Of a stretch of 64,000 bases of DNA, positions 53,867-63,336 are shown in pieces. Origin of the DNA: Pelorhabdus rhamnosifermentans (GTDB lineage Bacteria; Bacillota; Negativicutes; UMGS1260); NCBI RefSeq assembly GCF_018835585.1, contig NZ_JAHGVE010000001.1, positions 62,001 through 126,000 on the forward strand, in the 5' to 3' direction. The position numbers and the translations under genes are program-made. The notes below the pieces were generated by a model. The model searched no databases. It was not told where the DNA came from and saw only the letters and a list, made by a program, of their open reading frames with translations. Numbering within the stretch: position 1 is the first letter of the stretch; each line of letters opens with the position of its first letter.

Positions 53867-55243
53867 ATGAGAAAGAGATTTCCAATGCTGCGAAAGCTGG
53901 CATTACTTATGGGTGATATGTCGTTATTGTTTATAGCTACTTATCTTGCTATTTTCGTTGTATCTTATTTTGGACGGCAGCAACTCATCCTAACAAGTTA
54001 TTTAAACATGTCACCTATTATGGTGATTGCAGCTGGCATTTTATTTAATGTGAATGGACTTTTTTCCCTTTCACGAAAAAAGTATAGTGAAGTGCTACTG
54101 AGTTTAGTTGTTTCGATATTTAATTTGTTTATTATAATGATGGCGGCAAGCTTTTTTTTGAGGGAATTTGATTATTCGCGAAGTGTATTAGTGATTACTG
54201 CATTTTTTGAATTTACTTTTCTTGCCGCTTGGAAATATTTGTTTTGGCGTGTTGATAAATCGTCCATGCAGCCCAACAACGTACTCGTTGTTGGTAGTCA
54301 GTCCAAGAGTTTTCGTATTGTTGCACGCTTAACAGCGCAGCCACATTTGAACTATCATGTTCGCTATGTATGTACGGATTATAAAGAAGATTCGTGGAAA
54401 AAGGCAGCAATTGAGATTGACTTGGTGATTCTCTGTTCGGATATAGGATTGGAGGAAAAAGCAGCAATTGTCCATTTTTGCCATGTGCATGGTAAGCAGG
54501 TGTTTATCGTACCGGATTTTTATGACTTGTTTTGTAGTGGTTCGGAATTAGATAAGATTGACGATATCCCAGTTTTTCGTGCTCAGTATTTAAAACCTAC
54601 ATTAGAACAACGTTCATTAAAAAGAATATTAGACTTAGTTGTAGCGGGAACTACTATGTTATTTTTATGGCCTCTATTTCTTATCATTGCCATAGCTGTT
54701 AAGTTAGATAGTCAGGGTCCGATTTTTTATAGTCAAGTTCGTACGGGACGCGATGAGCGAGAGTTTTCTGTACTGAAATTTCGATCTATGCGGCAAGATG
54801 CGGAGCAACTAACGGGGCCGGTACTTGCAGCTGAAAATGATCCGCGGATTACAAGTATAGGAAGGTTTCTGAGAGCAACACGAATGGATGAATTGCCACA
54901 ACTACTCAATGTCCTAAGCGGTGATATGAGTATTGTTGGACCGCGGCCTGAGCGCCCTGTTTTTGTTGAGCAATTTAAGCAAGAAATACCTGAATATCTA
55001 TATCGTCATAATGTCAAACCTGGTATTACGGGGATGGCCCAGGTATATGGTAAATATAATACTACGCCGAATAATAAATTGATTTATGATTTAATGTACA
55101 TACAAAAATGTAATGTGCTTACTGATTTGGTTATTATGTTACAGACGGTAAGAGTACTGGTTACTAAGAGCAGTACGGAAGGTATTGGAGTTCAGCAGAA
55201 TAAACAAAATTTGTCAAGTTACGAGATCAATGAAATAGGCTGA
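53867..55243 (+). CDS. Undecaprenyl-phosphate sugar phosphotransferase (WbaP/WcaJ type)
   Basis: Starts polymer synthesis by moving a sugar-1-phosphate to undecaprenyl phosphate. It has 458 residues from the ATG at 53867 (SD GAGGGGGA; a TTG three bases earlier is less well spaced). Four N-terminal membrane segments (about 12-115) precede a Rossmann-like middle domain. The catalytic C-terminus (about 265-445) carries KRILDLVVAGTTMLFLWPLF, VLKFRSMRQDAE, DELPQLLNVLSGDMSIVGPRPE and KPGITGMAQV. Glc, Gal or another sugar cannot be told apart from sequence. Confidence 0.92.
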   Translation: MRKRFPMLRKLALLMGDMSLLFIATYLAIFVVSYFGRQQLILTSYLNMSPIMVIAAGILFNVNGLFSLSRKKYSEVLLSLVVSIFNLFIIMMAASFFLREFDYSRSVLVITAFFEFTFLAAWKYLFWRVDKSSMQPNNVLVVGSQSKSFRIVARLTAQPHLNYHVRYVCTDYKEDSWKKAAIEIDLVILCSDIGLEEKAAIVHFCHVHGKQVFIVPDFYDLFCSGSELDKIDDIPVFRAQYLKPTLEQRSLKRILDLVVAGTTMLFLWPLFLIIAIAVKLDSQGPIFYSQVRTGRDEREFSVLKFRSMRQDAEQLTGPVLAAENDPRITSIGRFLRATRMDELPQLLNVLSGDMSIVGPRPERPVFVEQFKQEIPEYLYRHNVKPGITGMAQVYGKYNTTPNNKLIYDLMYIQKCNVLTDLVIMLQTVRVLVTKSSTEGIGVQQNKQNLSSYEINEIG

Positions 55244-55320
55244 GTATTAGTAGTTGATCATGATTTCTCAATTATTGGGGTTACCAGGTTTTTACGGGCT
55301 ACAAGTCTGGTTAAGCTGCC
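55244..55320. other. Short gap between the phosphosugar transferase and the transposase remnant
   Basis: No gene or clear hairpin seen. Base composition is mixed. Confidence 0.3.
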
Positions 55321-55592
55321 GCAGCGTATAAGTTATCCGGGCTGACACTTGGAGGGCCTAAAAAAGATGCGGTTTTTAAAGAACAGGAATATGTGGATAT
55401 TTGCAAACGAGTTGAAGCAGAAAGAAAGTTTAGTCTAGCTAAATGGAAATTTGGTATGGGGCTAATTAAACCTATTTGCAAGAGATAATAGAAATAGTTT
55501 CTTTATCTAATATAGCATTGTCGATTTTTGCATTAAAACTGAGCAAGGTTTTTTGTGCGCAATTTTTTGGTTTGGTAGTAACTTGGTTATAG
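55321..55592 (+). pseudogene. Degenerate C-terminal fragment of an IS5-like DDE transposase
   Basis: Two adjacent frames carry transposase-like sequence. The first, from 55321, reads SGLTLGGPKKD, EQEYVDICKRVEAERKFSLA and KFGMGLIKP before a stop at 55486-55488. After a frameshift near 55482 the second continues EIIEIVSLSNIALSIFALKL and SKVFCAQFFGLV to about 55592. This pattern is the C-terminus of IS5/IS1182-type transposases (the catalytic Glu region and downstream helix). No N-terminal part or terminal inverted repeats are visible. It marks the edge of the AT-rich block. Confidence 0.6.
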
Positions 55593-55914
55593 TTGATAAT
55601 TCTTACAAATGATCATGAAAATAGGGCCTCTGTTCAGTAGATTATTACATAGCGATTTCAACTTCTTTTTGGCAAAATTAGGGGTGAAGTCCTTTTTATA
55701 TTCTTTAGGAGCCCAGTGTTTTCAATGTTTTAAAAATATGAGAATTACTCAATTGTTTATTTGTGAGTTATTTTGGACTTATAGGTGTGATTGATGTTTG
55801 TGCTGTGAATTGTTTTTTTTATTAATAATGACTTTATGTAGAAAAATTATTTTTCGGGGAGTGCAACGAAAAATAATTTAATTACAGGTTATATTGAATA
55901 TTGGAGGTATAGCA
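55593..55914. other. AT-rich gap after the transposase remnant
   Basis: A 61-codon frame at 55609-55794 has no SD, no recognisable motif and a shadow-like composition, so I do not call it a gene. The last 40 bp contain GGAGGT, the SD of the next gene. No terminator or promoter is clear. Confidence 0.35.
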
Positions 55915-57438
55915 TTGACTGCTAAAATCACTAAAAAGCAAGTTCAAAATGATTTTAATAAACTCAAAGGTTGGGCCAAAGAATACTTTTCTAAAGAAGA
56001 TTATTCGCAATCACTATGTATGATTGAAACAGCTAGTAAACTGATGTACACATTTAACTTGGTGTATACCGATGATGATATGGAAAAAATGCTTACAGAT
56101 ATAGCTTTTAAGGTAGTTAATAATAAACCTCAAAAAATTAAAAAAAGTAAAAACAAGAAAATAGTATTTTATGATTATTTTGCAATAGATAATAGAGGAC
56201 TTACTCAGCAGTATATTAATGCATTAATTGATTTACAATATGAAATATTATTTATTACTTATGATGATCCTAATAAAACAAAATCCGAACGAATATTTAT
56301 GCAACTAAATGAGTATAAAAAGGCTAAAATACATAGTATTAAAAATAAAAATTATATTGAAGCAGCAAATGAATTATTTAACGTAGTAAATGAGTATGGT
56401 GCATCTACTGTATTATTACATACAGCACCTTGGGATGTTACCGGAATATTAACTTGGTCGCTTTTCGAAGAAGTAGAAAAGTACTTAATCAATTTAACAG
56501 ACCATGCTTTTTGGCTTGGAAAATGTTGTTCAGATTATATACTGGAATTTAGATCATATGGATATAACATCTCCAGATATTATAGAAATATACCTGACAA
56601 TAAGCTGATTTTACTGCCATATTATCCAATACAGGATAATATGATCACTTTTGAAGGGTTTCCATTTGATGCAAAAGGCAAAAAAATAATATTCTCAGGT
56701 GGTGCTTTGTATAAAGTTTATGGTAGTAATGTTTTTTTTAATACAATTAAATATATAGTTACGAAACATAAAGATACAATTTTATTATACGCTGGAAGTG
56801 GTAATACTAAGCCGTTTAGGGATTTTATAAAAATAAATAAGCTTGAAGATAAAGTTTATTTAATTTCAGAACGTAAAGATATAGCTTATATTTTTAAAAA
56901 TTGTTACTTTTATTTAGGAACGTACCCTATTAGTGGCGGGTTAATGACTCAATATGCTGTTGCTAATAAAAAAATACCACTTGCTTATACCGATCCTATC
57001 TTAAAATGTAATTTAATTGAGTCTTTATTTATTAATACTGACAATATACAGCTTACTCATACAAATCTAAAAGATTATTATATAACAATTGATAAATTAT
57101 TGTGTGATTCTGATTATAAGAACACATTAGAGGAAAAAATGGATAATTTACTTATTACACCAAAAGAATTTGCTAATAGTTTATCTAATTGTTTACAATA
57201 TAAATCAACTGATTTTTCATTTGATAAATTCGATATTAATATTGATGTATTGTCTAAATTATATTTTCAAATGGAAAATAACTATTTACATGAATATTAT
57301 TTAATGTTTATTAAAAGCAAAAATATTAGGCTATTATTGCACTTTAAGAAAAATTTTATTTTTGGCACTTGGTATTTATCTAAAGAAAAGATAAGAAAGA
57401 TGAATTTATTATTTGCTAAATATTTTGTTAGGGGTTAA
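55915..57438 (+). CDS. Divergent GT-B glycosyltransferase-like protein
   Basis: It has 507 residues from a TTG at 55915, placed 6 bp after the SD GGAGGT. The N-terminal 75 residues form a helical, charged extension. A first Rossmann-like part (about 85-255) includes IVFYDYFAIDNRGLTQQYINAL, recalling GT4 openings. A second part (about 260-400) includes KKIIFSGGALYKVYGSNVFFN, LLYAGSGN and a donor-site-like FYLGTYPISGGLMTQYAV. The remainder is helical. Activity and sugar unknown. Codon use is strongly AT-biased compared with genes before 55 kb. Confidence 0.65.
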   Translation: MTAKITKKQVQNDFNKLKGWAKEYFSKEDYSQSLCMIETASKLMYTFNLVYTDDDMEKMLTDIAFKVVNNKPQKIKKSKNKKIVFYDYFAIDNRGLTQQYINALIDLQYEILFITYDDPNKTKSERIFMQLNEYKKAKIHSIKNKNYIEAANELFNVVNEYGASTVLLHTAPWDVTGILTWSLFEEVEKYLINLTDHAFWLGKCCSDYILEFRSYGYNISRYYRNIPDNKLILLPYYPIQDNMITFEGFPFDAKGKKIIFSGGALYKVYGSNVFFNTIKYIVTKHKDTILLYAGSGNTKPFRDFIKINKLEDKVYLISERKDIAYIFKNCYFYLGTYPISGGLMTQYAVANKKIPLAYTDPILKCNLIESLFINTDNIQLTHTNLKDYYITIDKLLCDSDYKNTLEEKMDNLLITPKEFANSLSNCLQYKSTDFSFDKFDINIDVLSKLYFQMENNYLHEYYLMFIKSKNIRLLLHFKKNFIFGTWYLSKEKIRKMNLLFAKYFVRG

Positions 57439-57442
57439 TAAT

Positions 57443-58114
57443 ATGAATTTATTATATCGCTATACATTTTACCAAGAAAATGGTTTTGTTATTAGCATAC
57501 AAGATTTGTGGGTAAGCTTTTGGCGTAAGATTTTTAGCTATATTTTACAAAAAAAATGTCCTGGAATATTTGTGGCGCACTCTTCACGTATTCGGGGACT
57601 TTCACATATTAAAATTGGTAAGAATTTTTGTGCTGGAACTCATTTGTGGCTTGAGGCTATTACAAATTTCTGTGGTACATATCATAATCCACAAATAATT
57701 TTTAAGGATAATGTGATAATAAATGATTATGTTCATATTGCTGCTACTAATTATGTAGAAATAGGCAATAATGTATTGATTGCAAGTAGAGTTTATATTT
57801 CAGATCATAATCATGGAATTTATGCTGGAAGTAATCAAACAGATCCTCGTATTTCACCTAGTAGTCGCTCTTTAACATATGATAAAAAAGTAGTTATAGG
57901 TGATAATGTATGGATTGGCGATGCTGTCGCTATTTTACCTGGAGTTACAATTGGTGAGGGTAGTATTATTGGAGCAAATTCTGTTGTAACAAAAAATATA
58001 CCACCAGCTTCTATTGCAATTGGTAATCCTGCACGGATTATTAAGCGGTTTAATTTTATAAAAAACGAATGGGAAAAGGTTAATTCGATCACAGCTTGTG
58101 ATCGAAAACAGTGA
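57443..58114 (+). CDS. Left-handed beta-helix O-acetyltransferase (WcaF/CysE-like)
   Basis: Likely acetylates a sugar of the surface polymer. It has 223 residues from the ATG at 57443 (SD TAGGGGTT). Hexapeptide repeats run from about 55 to 205. The catalytic His region is ISDHNHGIYAG, and the closing motif is IGEGSIIGANSVVTKNIPPASIAIGNPARIIKRF. A perfect inverted repeat lies across its last codons. Confidence 0.85.
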   Translation: MNLLYRYTFYQENGFVISIQDLWVSFWRKIFSYILQKKCPGIFVAHSSRIRGLSHIKIGKNFCAGTHLWLEAITNFCGTYHNPQIIFKDNVIINDYVHIAATNYVEIGNNVLIASRVYISDHNHGIYAGSNQTDPRISPSSRSLTYDKKVVIGDNVWIGDAVAILPGVTIGEGSIIGANSVVTKNIPPASIAIGNPARIIKRFNFIKNEWEKVNSITACDRKQ

Positions 58115-58138
58115 AATTAATAATTTTATTATTAATTC
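58085..58138. repeat. Two adjacent perfect inverted repeats at the acetyltransferase 3' end
   Basis: TTCGATCACA / TGTGATCGAA (58085-58094 / 58098-58107, 3-nt loop) lies inside the last codons, and AATTAATAAT / ATTATTAATT (58116-58125 / 58129-58138, 3-nt loop) directly follows the stop. Neither has a proper T-run, though the second could end transcripts weakly. The first contains a TGTGA/TCACA dyad. Confidence 0.6.
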
Positions 58139-58182
58139 AAGTAAGTAATTATATAGTTTTTTAGGGAAAGTTGGTACAAAGT

Positions 58183-59508
58183 ATGAATTGTATAAAAAAA
58201 TATATAAAGAAGATATTTTGGAATTTTCCACTTTTCACCGATGAGCTTAAGGAAAATATATATTATTTAATAAGAAGGGTATTATTTAACTCGCAACCAC
58301 CATCTATAGCATTAGGTGCTAATGATTCAGGTATTTATGAACAATATGCAAAACAAATTTTGTCGATTCCAGAAGCATCAGAAAAAGAATATGTGCCGAT
58401 AAATCAAAAACCATTCCAACGAACTGAGAAAGATCCTAAAATTATAGCATATTATTTACCTCAATTTTATTCATTTAAAGAAAATGATGAATGGTGGGGT
58501 AAAGGTACTACAGAATGGAATAATGTAAGTAGAGCGGTTCCACAATATCTCGGGCATTATCAACCAAGGCTTCCTGGTGAGCTGGGATTTTATGATTTGA
58601 GATTGAAAGACAATATAGCTAGACAGGTAGAATTAGCCAAGCTATATGGAATTTATGCATTCTGTTATTATTTTTATTGGTTTGATGGCAAAAGACTTTT
58701 AGATAAGCCACTTGATCTATTTTTAGAGTCAAAGGATATAGAATTCCCATTTTGTTTATGTTGGGCTAATGAAAATTGGACTCGGCGTTTTGATGGGAAT
58801 TCTGGCGAAGTTATTATGCGTCAAAGTGGTACAGAGGAAAGTTATAAAGATTTTATTAGCAGTGTAATTCCTTATCTTCAAGATCAGAGATATATGGATA
58901 TTGACGGAAAAAAAATACTTGTTATCTATAAACCGTCATTAGTTCCTAACAGTAAGCATGTTATTCAATTTTGGCGGGATTTTTGTAGAAAAAGTGGAAT
59001 TGGTGAGATTTATATTATTGCGGTAAAAGAATCGGAATATGAAAAAGATCTTTTAGAGTTAGGGTATGACGCAGTGTCTGAGTTTCATCCAGGAACAGTT
59101 TTGTATGCTTGTTCTAACATAACTTCAGAAAAAAAATTTGTTCAAAAAAGTTTTTATGGACAAATTTTTGATTATAAAGACCTCGTTAGGAATCAAAGAT
59201 ATTTTGAATATGATACACCTAAGTTATATCGTTCAATTATGCCGATGTGGGACAATACTGCGCGACGCGTTAATAAGGGCCTAATTTTTGATGGCGCAAA
59301 TCCTGATTTGTATAAGCAGTGGTTAGTGGATATTATTCGAGATACTAGAAATAGAAAAGATTTAGATGATAGTTTGATTTTTGTAAATGCATGGAATGAG
59401 TGGGGCGAAGGTGCCTATCTTGAACCCGATAGAGATCATGGATATGGCTTTTTGCAGGCAACCCGTAATGCTATTGAAGACACAAGAGAAGAGCAGAAAA
59501 GAATATAA
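58183..59508 (+). CDS. WbsX-like glycoside hydrolase family 99-like protein
   Basis: It has 441 residues from the ATG at 58183 (a TTG at 58171 is the alternative; the SD AGGGAAAG fits neither perfectly). The core shows the WbsX signatures IIAYYLPQFYSFKENDEWWGKGTTEWNNV, YFYWFDGKRLLDKPL, CLCWANENWTRRFDG and FVNAWNEWGEGAYLEPD. GH99-like proteins occur in many O-antigen and capsule clusters. Their exact role (glycosyltransferase-like or processing hydrolase) is not settled. No signal peptide, so it probably acts in the cytoplasm. Confidence 0.88.
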   Translation: MNCIKKYIKKIFWNFPLFTDELKENIYYLIRRVLFNSQPPSIALGANDSGIYEQYAKQILSIPEASEKEYVPINQKPFQRTEKDPKIIAYYLPQFYSFKENDEWWGKGTTEWNNVSRAVPQYLGHYQPRLPGELGFYDLRLKDNIARQVELAKLYGIYAFCYYFYWFDGKRLLDKPLDLFLESKDIEFPFCLCWANENWTRRFDGNSGEVIMRQSGTEESYKDFISSVIPYLQDQRYMDIDGKKILVIYKPSLVPNSKHVIQFWRDFCRKSGIGEIYIIAVKESEYEKDLLELGYDAVSEFHPGTVLYACSNITSEKKFVQKSFYGQIFDYKDLVRNQRYFEYDTPKLYRSIMPMWDNTARRVNKGLIFDGANPDLYKQWLVDIIRDTRNRKDLDDSLIFVNAWNEWGEGAYLEPDRDHGYGFLQATRNAIEDTREEQKRI

Positions 59509-59629
59509 ACGTGCTTTCCTTTTAATTTAAGCTCTAAAAATTTATAAATGTTTAAAAATAGTCAGAAAGATATTTTAAATTGAGAAAAGTTTTAAAAAAT
59601 GGTTAGTATTTTTGTCTAAAGGAGATACA

Positions 59630-60667
59630 ATGTTTATATTTTTTCTTATTTATTCGATATTATTTTTGCTTTTAATTATAGGCATACATTTTCGGGTAAG
59701 TAAAGTTGATACTCTTAATATATTTTTATCTGTAGCATTGTTGTTTACTTTTTTTGCAAGTATTAGGTGGGGAATTGGGGCTGATTATTTTGACTATAGA
59801 GAGTGGTTTTATTTTCCGCCGGATTACGTAGAAGTTGGCTATAGCATAATAAGTGAAATAGTATATAAATTGTTTGATGCAAACTATCAGATGCTTATAA
59901 TAGTTACATCAGTTCTTACAAACTTTATTTTTTTTGAATCATGTTGGAAATACAGTAATAAGCAAACGGCTCTTTTAGTAATTTATTTTTATATAACTAT
60001 TGGAAGTTATTTCTTTTATTTAAACGGAATTAGGCAAGGTATAGCCATTGCTATTCTTTTCTTTGGTTTTAGATTTATTAAAGATAAAAAATTATTAATG
60101 TACATTTTAACATGCTTTGTTGCATATTTATTTCATGCAGCAGCGTTATTTGCTATTATTACCTATTTTGTCTGTGAGAAGATAACAAAAAAGAAAATGA
60201 TAGTATTATATTTATTATCTTTGTGCTTTATATTTGTAGATATTGAAGGTATATTAGCAAAAATAAATATATTGCCGCCAGCATATCAATTATATATTGA
60301 TGCAGGAGTAGTAGAAAGTTTTCATGAAAATACATCATCAATTTCTTTTTTGAAGCTTTTTATTCCTAACTTATTTTTTATATATTTGTTGAGTAGAGAC
60401 TATTATCAAAAAGCAAAAAGCGAATTTACTTTTTATTTTTTATATATTTTTTTCTATAATACTGTAAGTATGATTCCAATTATTAATCGAATTATGTATT
60501 TTTTTGAACCATCTTTATTAACTTTGTTACCTTATATATATCAATATGAACCGAATTATAAGCTCATTTTTTGGTGTTTAGGGATATATTATTTTATTTT
60601 TTCTATTGTGACAATTATTATTTTGAAAACACATCAATGTTATCCATTTACCACAATATTTGGGTGA
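59630..60667 (+). CDS. EpsG/Wzy-like polysaccharide polymerase membrane protein
   Basis: It is a very hydrophobic protein of 345 residues from the ATG at 59630 (SD AAAGGAGAT), with about ten membrane segments. FASIRWGIGADYFDYREWF and NGIRQGIAIAILFFGFRFIKDKK match the conserved R and D positions of EpsG family proteins. It likely polymerises the repeat unit built by the neighbouring enzymes. No Wzx flippase is seen in the window. Confidence 0.82.
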   Translation: MFIFFLIYSILFLLLIIGIHFRVSKVDTLNIFLSVALLFTFFASIRWGIGADYFDYREWFYFPPDYVEVGYSIISEIVYKLFDANYQMLIIVTSVLTNFIFFESCWKYSNKQTALLVIYFYITIGSYFFYLNGIRQGIAIAILFFGFRFIKDKKLLMYILTCFVAYLFHAAALFAIITYFVCEKITKKKMIVLYLLSLCFIFVDIEGILAKINILPPAYQLYIDAGVVESFHENTSSISFLKLFIPNLFFIYLLSRDYYQKAKSEFTFYFLYIFFYNTVSMIPIINRIMYFFEPSLLTLLPYIYQYEPNYKLIFWCLGIYYFIFSIVTIIILKTHQCYPFTTIFG

Positions 60668-60700
60668 ATTTAGATAAAGTTATTACTTTGGAGGAATTGT

Positions 60701-61834
60701 GTGAATAAAAACGGTAAAATTTCTGTAGCTTTTGCACGTGCATTTCATATTGATCCAGAACCTAGATTAATGAAGGCTGCTAAATGGATATTAGAAGAAA
60801 ATAAACAAATTAATATACTAGCACTTGGTTGGGACCGTACAGGCAAAAGTAAAAAAAATGAAGTAGTTGATGGAGTAAATATTAAAAGATTTTTTGCTAA
60901 GGGAGAATATGGAAAAGGCTTTAAAAAAAATATATTAGGATTAATATTGTTTAATTTATATCTGCTTTATACATTTTTTATTAATAAAATAGACGTTATA
61001 CATGCATGTGATCTGGATACTGCGATTCCTGCTATTATTGCTAGTAAGTTAAAAAGGACAAAATTGGTTTATGATATTTATGATTTTTATAGTGATAATC
61101 GAAATCTAGGAATATTAGATCCTATTGTTAGAAAATTAGAGTTGTGGATTATAAAAAAGGCTCATGTTGTTATAATTGCGGATGAAAGACGTATAAGTCA
61201 GCTAGGTCATTTAAGTGATGATATATTAAAAAAAATTATCGTTATTTATAATACTCCAGACGATTTATCTATTAATAATGATAATGGGAATACCAGCTTT
61301 TTAATTGGATATGTAGGAGTTCTTATACCTGATCGACGTTTGATAGAAGCGGCAAAAATTGTAAGCAATATAGAAAATATGAATATTTCTTTTGCAGGGT
61401 TTGGTCCATTAGAAAAAGATTTTGTAAGTATAAGTAATCAATATAATTGTATCAAGTATTTTGGTAAGGTTTCGTATGATAGAGCTCTTGAAATAGAAAA
61501 ACAATCAGTGGCAATACTGGCAATGTATGATCCGAAGCTACCAAATAATAGATATGCAGCTCCAAATAAGCTTTGCGAAGCTATGATGCTTGGTAAACCA
61601 ATTATTACATCAGATGGAACTTTATGTGCTGATATTGTAAGAGATGAAGGAATTGGATTTGTTATTCCTCATGAGGATATTAATGCAATGAAAGATACTT
61701 TTATTTATATTACTCAACATCCTGATGAAGTTAAAAATATGGGAGTAAGAGCTAGAGCTTTATATGATAATAAATATTCTAGCAATAAAATGAAAGAAGT
61801 ATTACAAAATGCATATCAGCAACTTAATATTTAA
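60701..61834 (+). CDS. Glycosyltransferase family 4
   Basis: It has 377 residues. GTG start with SD GGAGGA. The N-domain includes DVIHACDLDTAIPAIIASKLKRTKLVYDIYDFYSD. The C-domain shows FLIGYVGVLIPDRRLIEAAKIV, ISFAGFGPLEKDF, and NRYAAPNKLCEAMMLGKPIITSD, where the Glu pair fits the GT4 donor loop. AT-rich like its neighbours. Sugar unknown. Confidence 0.85.
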   Translation: MNKNGKISVAFARAFHIDPEPRLMKAAKWILEENKQINILALGWDRTGKSKKNEVVDGVNIKRFFAKGEYGKGFKKNILGLILFNLYLLYTFFINKIDVIHACDLDTAIPAIIASKLKRTKLVYDIYDFYSDNRNLGILDPIVRKLELWIIKKAHVVIIADERRISQLGHLSDDILKKIIVIYNTPDDLSINNDNGNTSFLIGYVGVLIPDRRLIEAAKIVSNIENMNISFAGFGPLEKDFVSISNQYNCIKYFGKVSYDRALEIEKQSVAILAMYDPKLPNNRYAAPNKLCEAMMLGKPIITSDGTLCADIVRDEGIGFVIPHEDINAMKDTFIYITQHPDEVKNMGVRARALYDNKYSSNKMKEVLQNAYQQLNI

Positions 61835-61854
61835 TAAATAAGGGGAATTAAGAA

Positions 61855-63309
61855 ATGAAAATTGTATTATTAAATCCACCATTTAAACCTGAATACGGAA
61901 AATTTTCACGTGCATCGCGCAGTCCGGCTATAACCAAAAGTGGTACATTGTATTATCCTATATGGTTATCATATGCATGCGGTGTTCTTAGCGAAAATGG
62001 TCATGAAGTTCTTTTATTAGATAGTTGTGCAGAACAAATCGATTTGAGTGAAACTATAAAAAGAGTAACAGCATTTCAACCTCAGCTCATTGTTATTGAT
62101 ACAAGTACACCTAGTATTGATAATGATATTTTGTGTGCTAATCAATTAAAAGAAATTCAAACAAGACCTTTTATCTGCTTAGTTGGAACACATCCATCCG
62201 TATTAACTAATGCGGTTATGAATAGTAGTGCGCAAATAGATGCTGTAGCAAGACATGAGTATGACTATACATTAGTAGATTTAGCTTCATGTTTAGAAAA
62301 AAATCAATCGTTAAGTAATGTCTTAGGATTATCTTTTCGAGAAGATGATCAAATTATACATAATAATGATCGGCCATACATCGAAAATTTGGATAATATG
62401 CCATTTGTATCTCAGGTATATAAAGAACATTTAAACGTTCATAATTATTTTTTTGCTGCAGGCGAATTTCCCATGGTTATGATTATTACTGGACGTGGAT
62501 GTCCGTCACGATGCTTTTTCTGCGTTTACCCGCAGACCTTTCATGGTCATAAATATCGTTTACGCAGTGCAAAAAATGTAGTGGATGAGTTTCAATATAT
62601 AGCAGAACAAATGCCACATATAAAATCTATTGGTATCGAGGATGATACATTTACAGCCAATCCTGCTCGTGTAAGAGAAATATGCAAACTTATTATTGAA
62701 CGTGGAATTAATAGTAAGTTAAACTGGTGGGCTAATACCAGGGTTAATCTTGATTATGAAACGATGGTAATGATGAAGAAGGCTGGGTGCCGACTAGTTA
62801 TCCCAGGGTTTGAATCGGGTGACCAAGAAATTTTAAATAATATTCATAAAGGAATAAGGGTAGAGCAATCAATTAAATTTGTCGAAAATGCAAAAAAAGC
62901 GGGCCTTTTAGTACACGGGTGTTTTATGGTTGGTAACAAAGGGGAGACAAAGGAAAGCATGAAAAGGACGTTAGAGTTTGCTTTAAAATTAAATCCTGAT
63001 ACGGCACAGTTTTTTCCTTTAATTCCCTACCCGGGGACAGAAGCATTTCAATGGGCTAGAGAAAATGGATATTTGACTACGCAAAAATTTTCAGAGTGGT
63101 TAACTGAAGATGGATTACATCAATGCGTTTTGGATTTACCTAATTTGAAGAGTCAAGAGTTAGTCGCTTTTTGTAATGAAGCGAGAAAAAAATATTATTT
63201 GCGTCCTAGGTATATAATTTATAAATTGGGTCAAATGATTAAATCAAAAGAAGAATGTAAACGCACAATGAAATCATTTAAACAATTTTATAAATTTTTA
63301 TTAAAATAA
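61855..63309 (+). CDS. Radical SAM protein with N-terminal B12-binding-like domain
   Basis: It has 484 residues. The N-terminal Rossmann-like domain (about 1-150, opening MKIVLLNPPFKPEYGKF) resembles cobalamin-binding domains, but no DxHxxG motif is visible, so any cobalamin would bind without the usual His. The radical SAM core has CX3CX2C at Cys216, Cys220 and Cys223 (GRGCPSRCFFCVYPQ), then GIEDDTFTANPARV and the later VHGCFMVGNKGETKESM and FPLIPYPGTEAFQWA of BchE/HpnJ-type proteins. Role unknown. The context suggests tailoring of a sugar or lipid carrier. Confidence 0.83.
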   Translation: MKIVLLNPPFKPEYGKFSRASRSPAITKSGTLYYPIWLSYACGVLSENGHEVLLLDSCAEQIDLSETIKRVTAFQPQLIVIDTSTPSIDNDILCANQLKEIQTRPFICLVGTHPSVLTNAVMNSSAQIDAVARHEYDYTLVDLASCLEKNQSLSNVLGLSFREDDQIIHNNDRPYIENLDNMPFVSQVYKEHLNVHNYFFAAGEFPMVMIITGRGCPSRCFFCVYPQTFHGHKYRLRSAKNVVDEFQYIAEQMPHIKSIGIEDDTFTANPARVREICKLIIERGINSKLNWWANTRVNLDYETMVMMKKAGCRLVIPGFESGDQEILNNIHKGIRVEQSIKFVENAKKAGLLVHGCFMVGNKGETKESMKRTLEFALKLNPDTAQFFPLIPYPGTEAFQWARENGYLTTQKFSEWLTEDGLHQCVLDLPNLKSQELVAFCNEARKKYYLRPRYIIYKLGQMIKSKEECKRTMKSFKQFYKFLLK

Positions 63310-63336
63310 ATATATGTCGGAGGTTAACATATCCGA

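Noticed and set aside
55609-55794. Small + strand reading frame after the transposase remnant.
   Set aside because: No SD, no motif, and composition typical of chance frames in AT-rich DNA.
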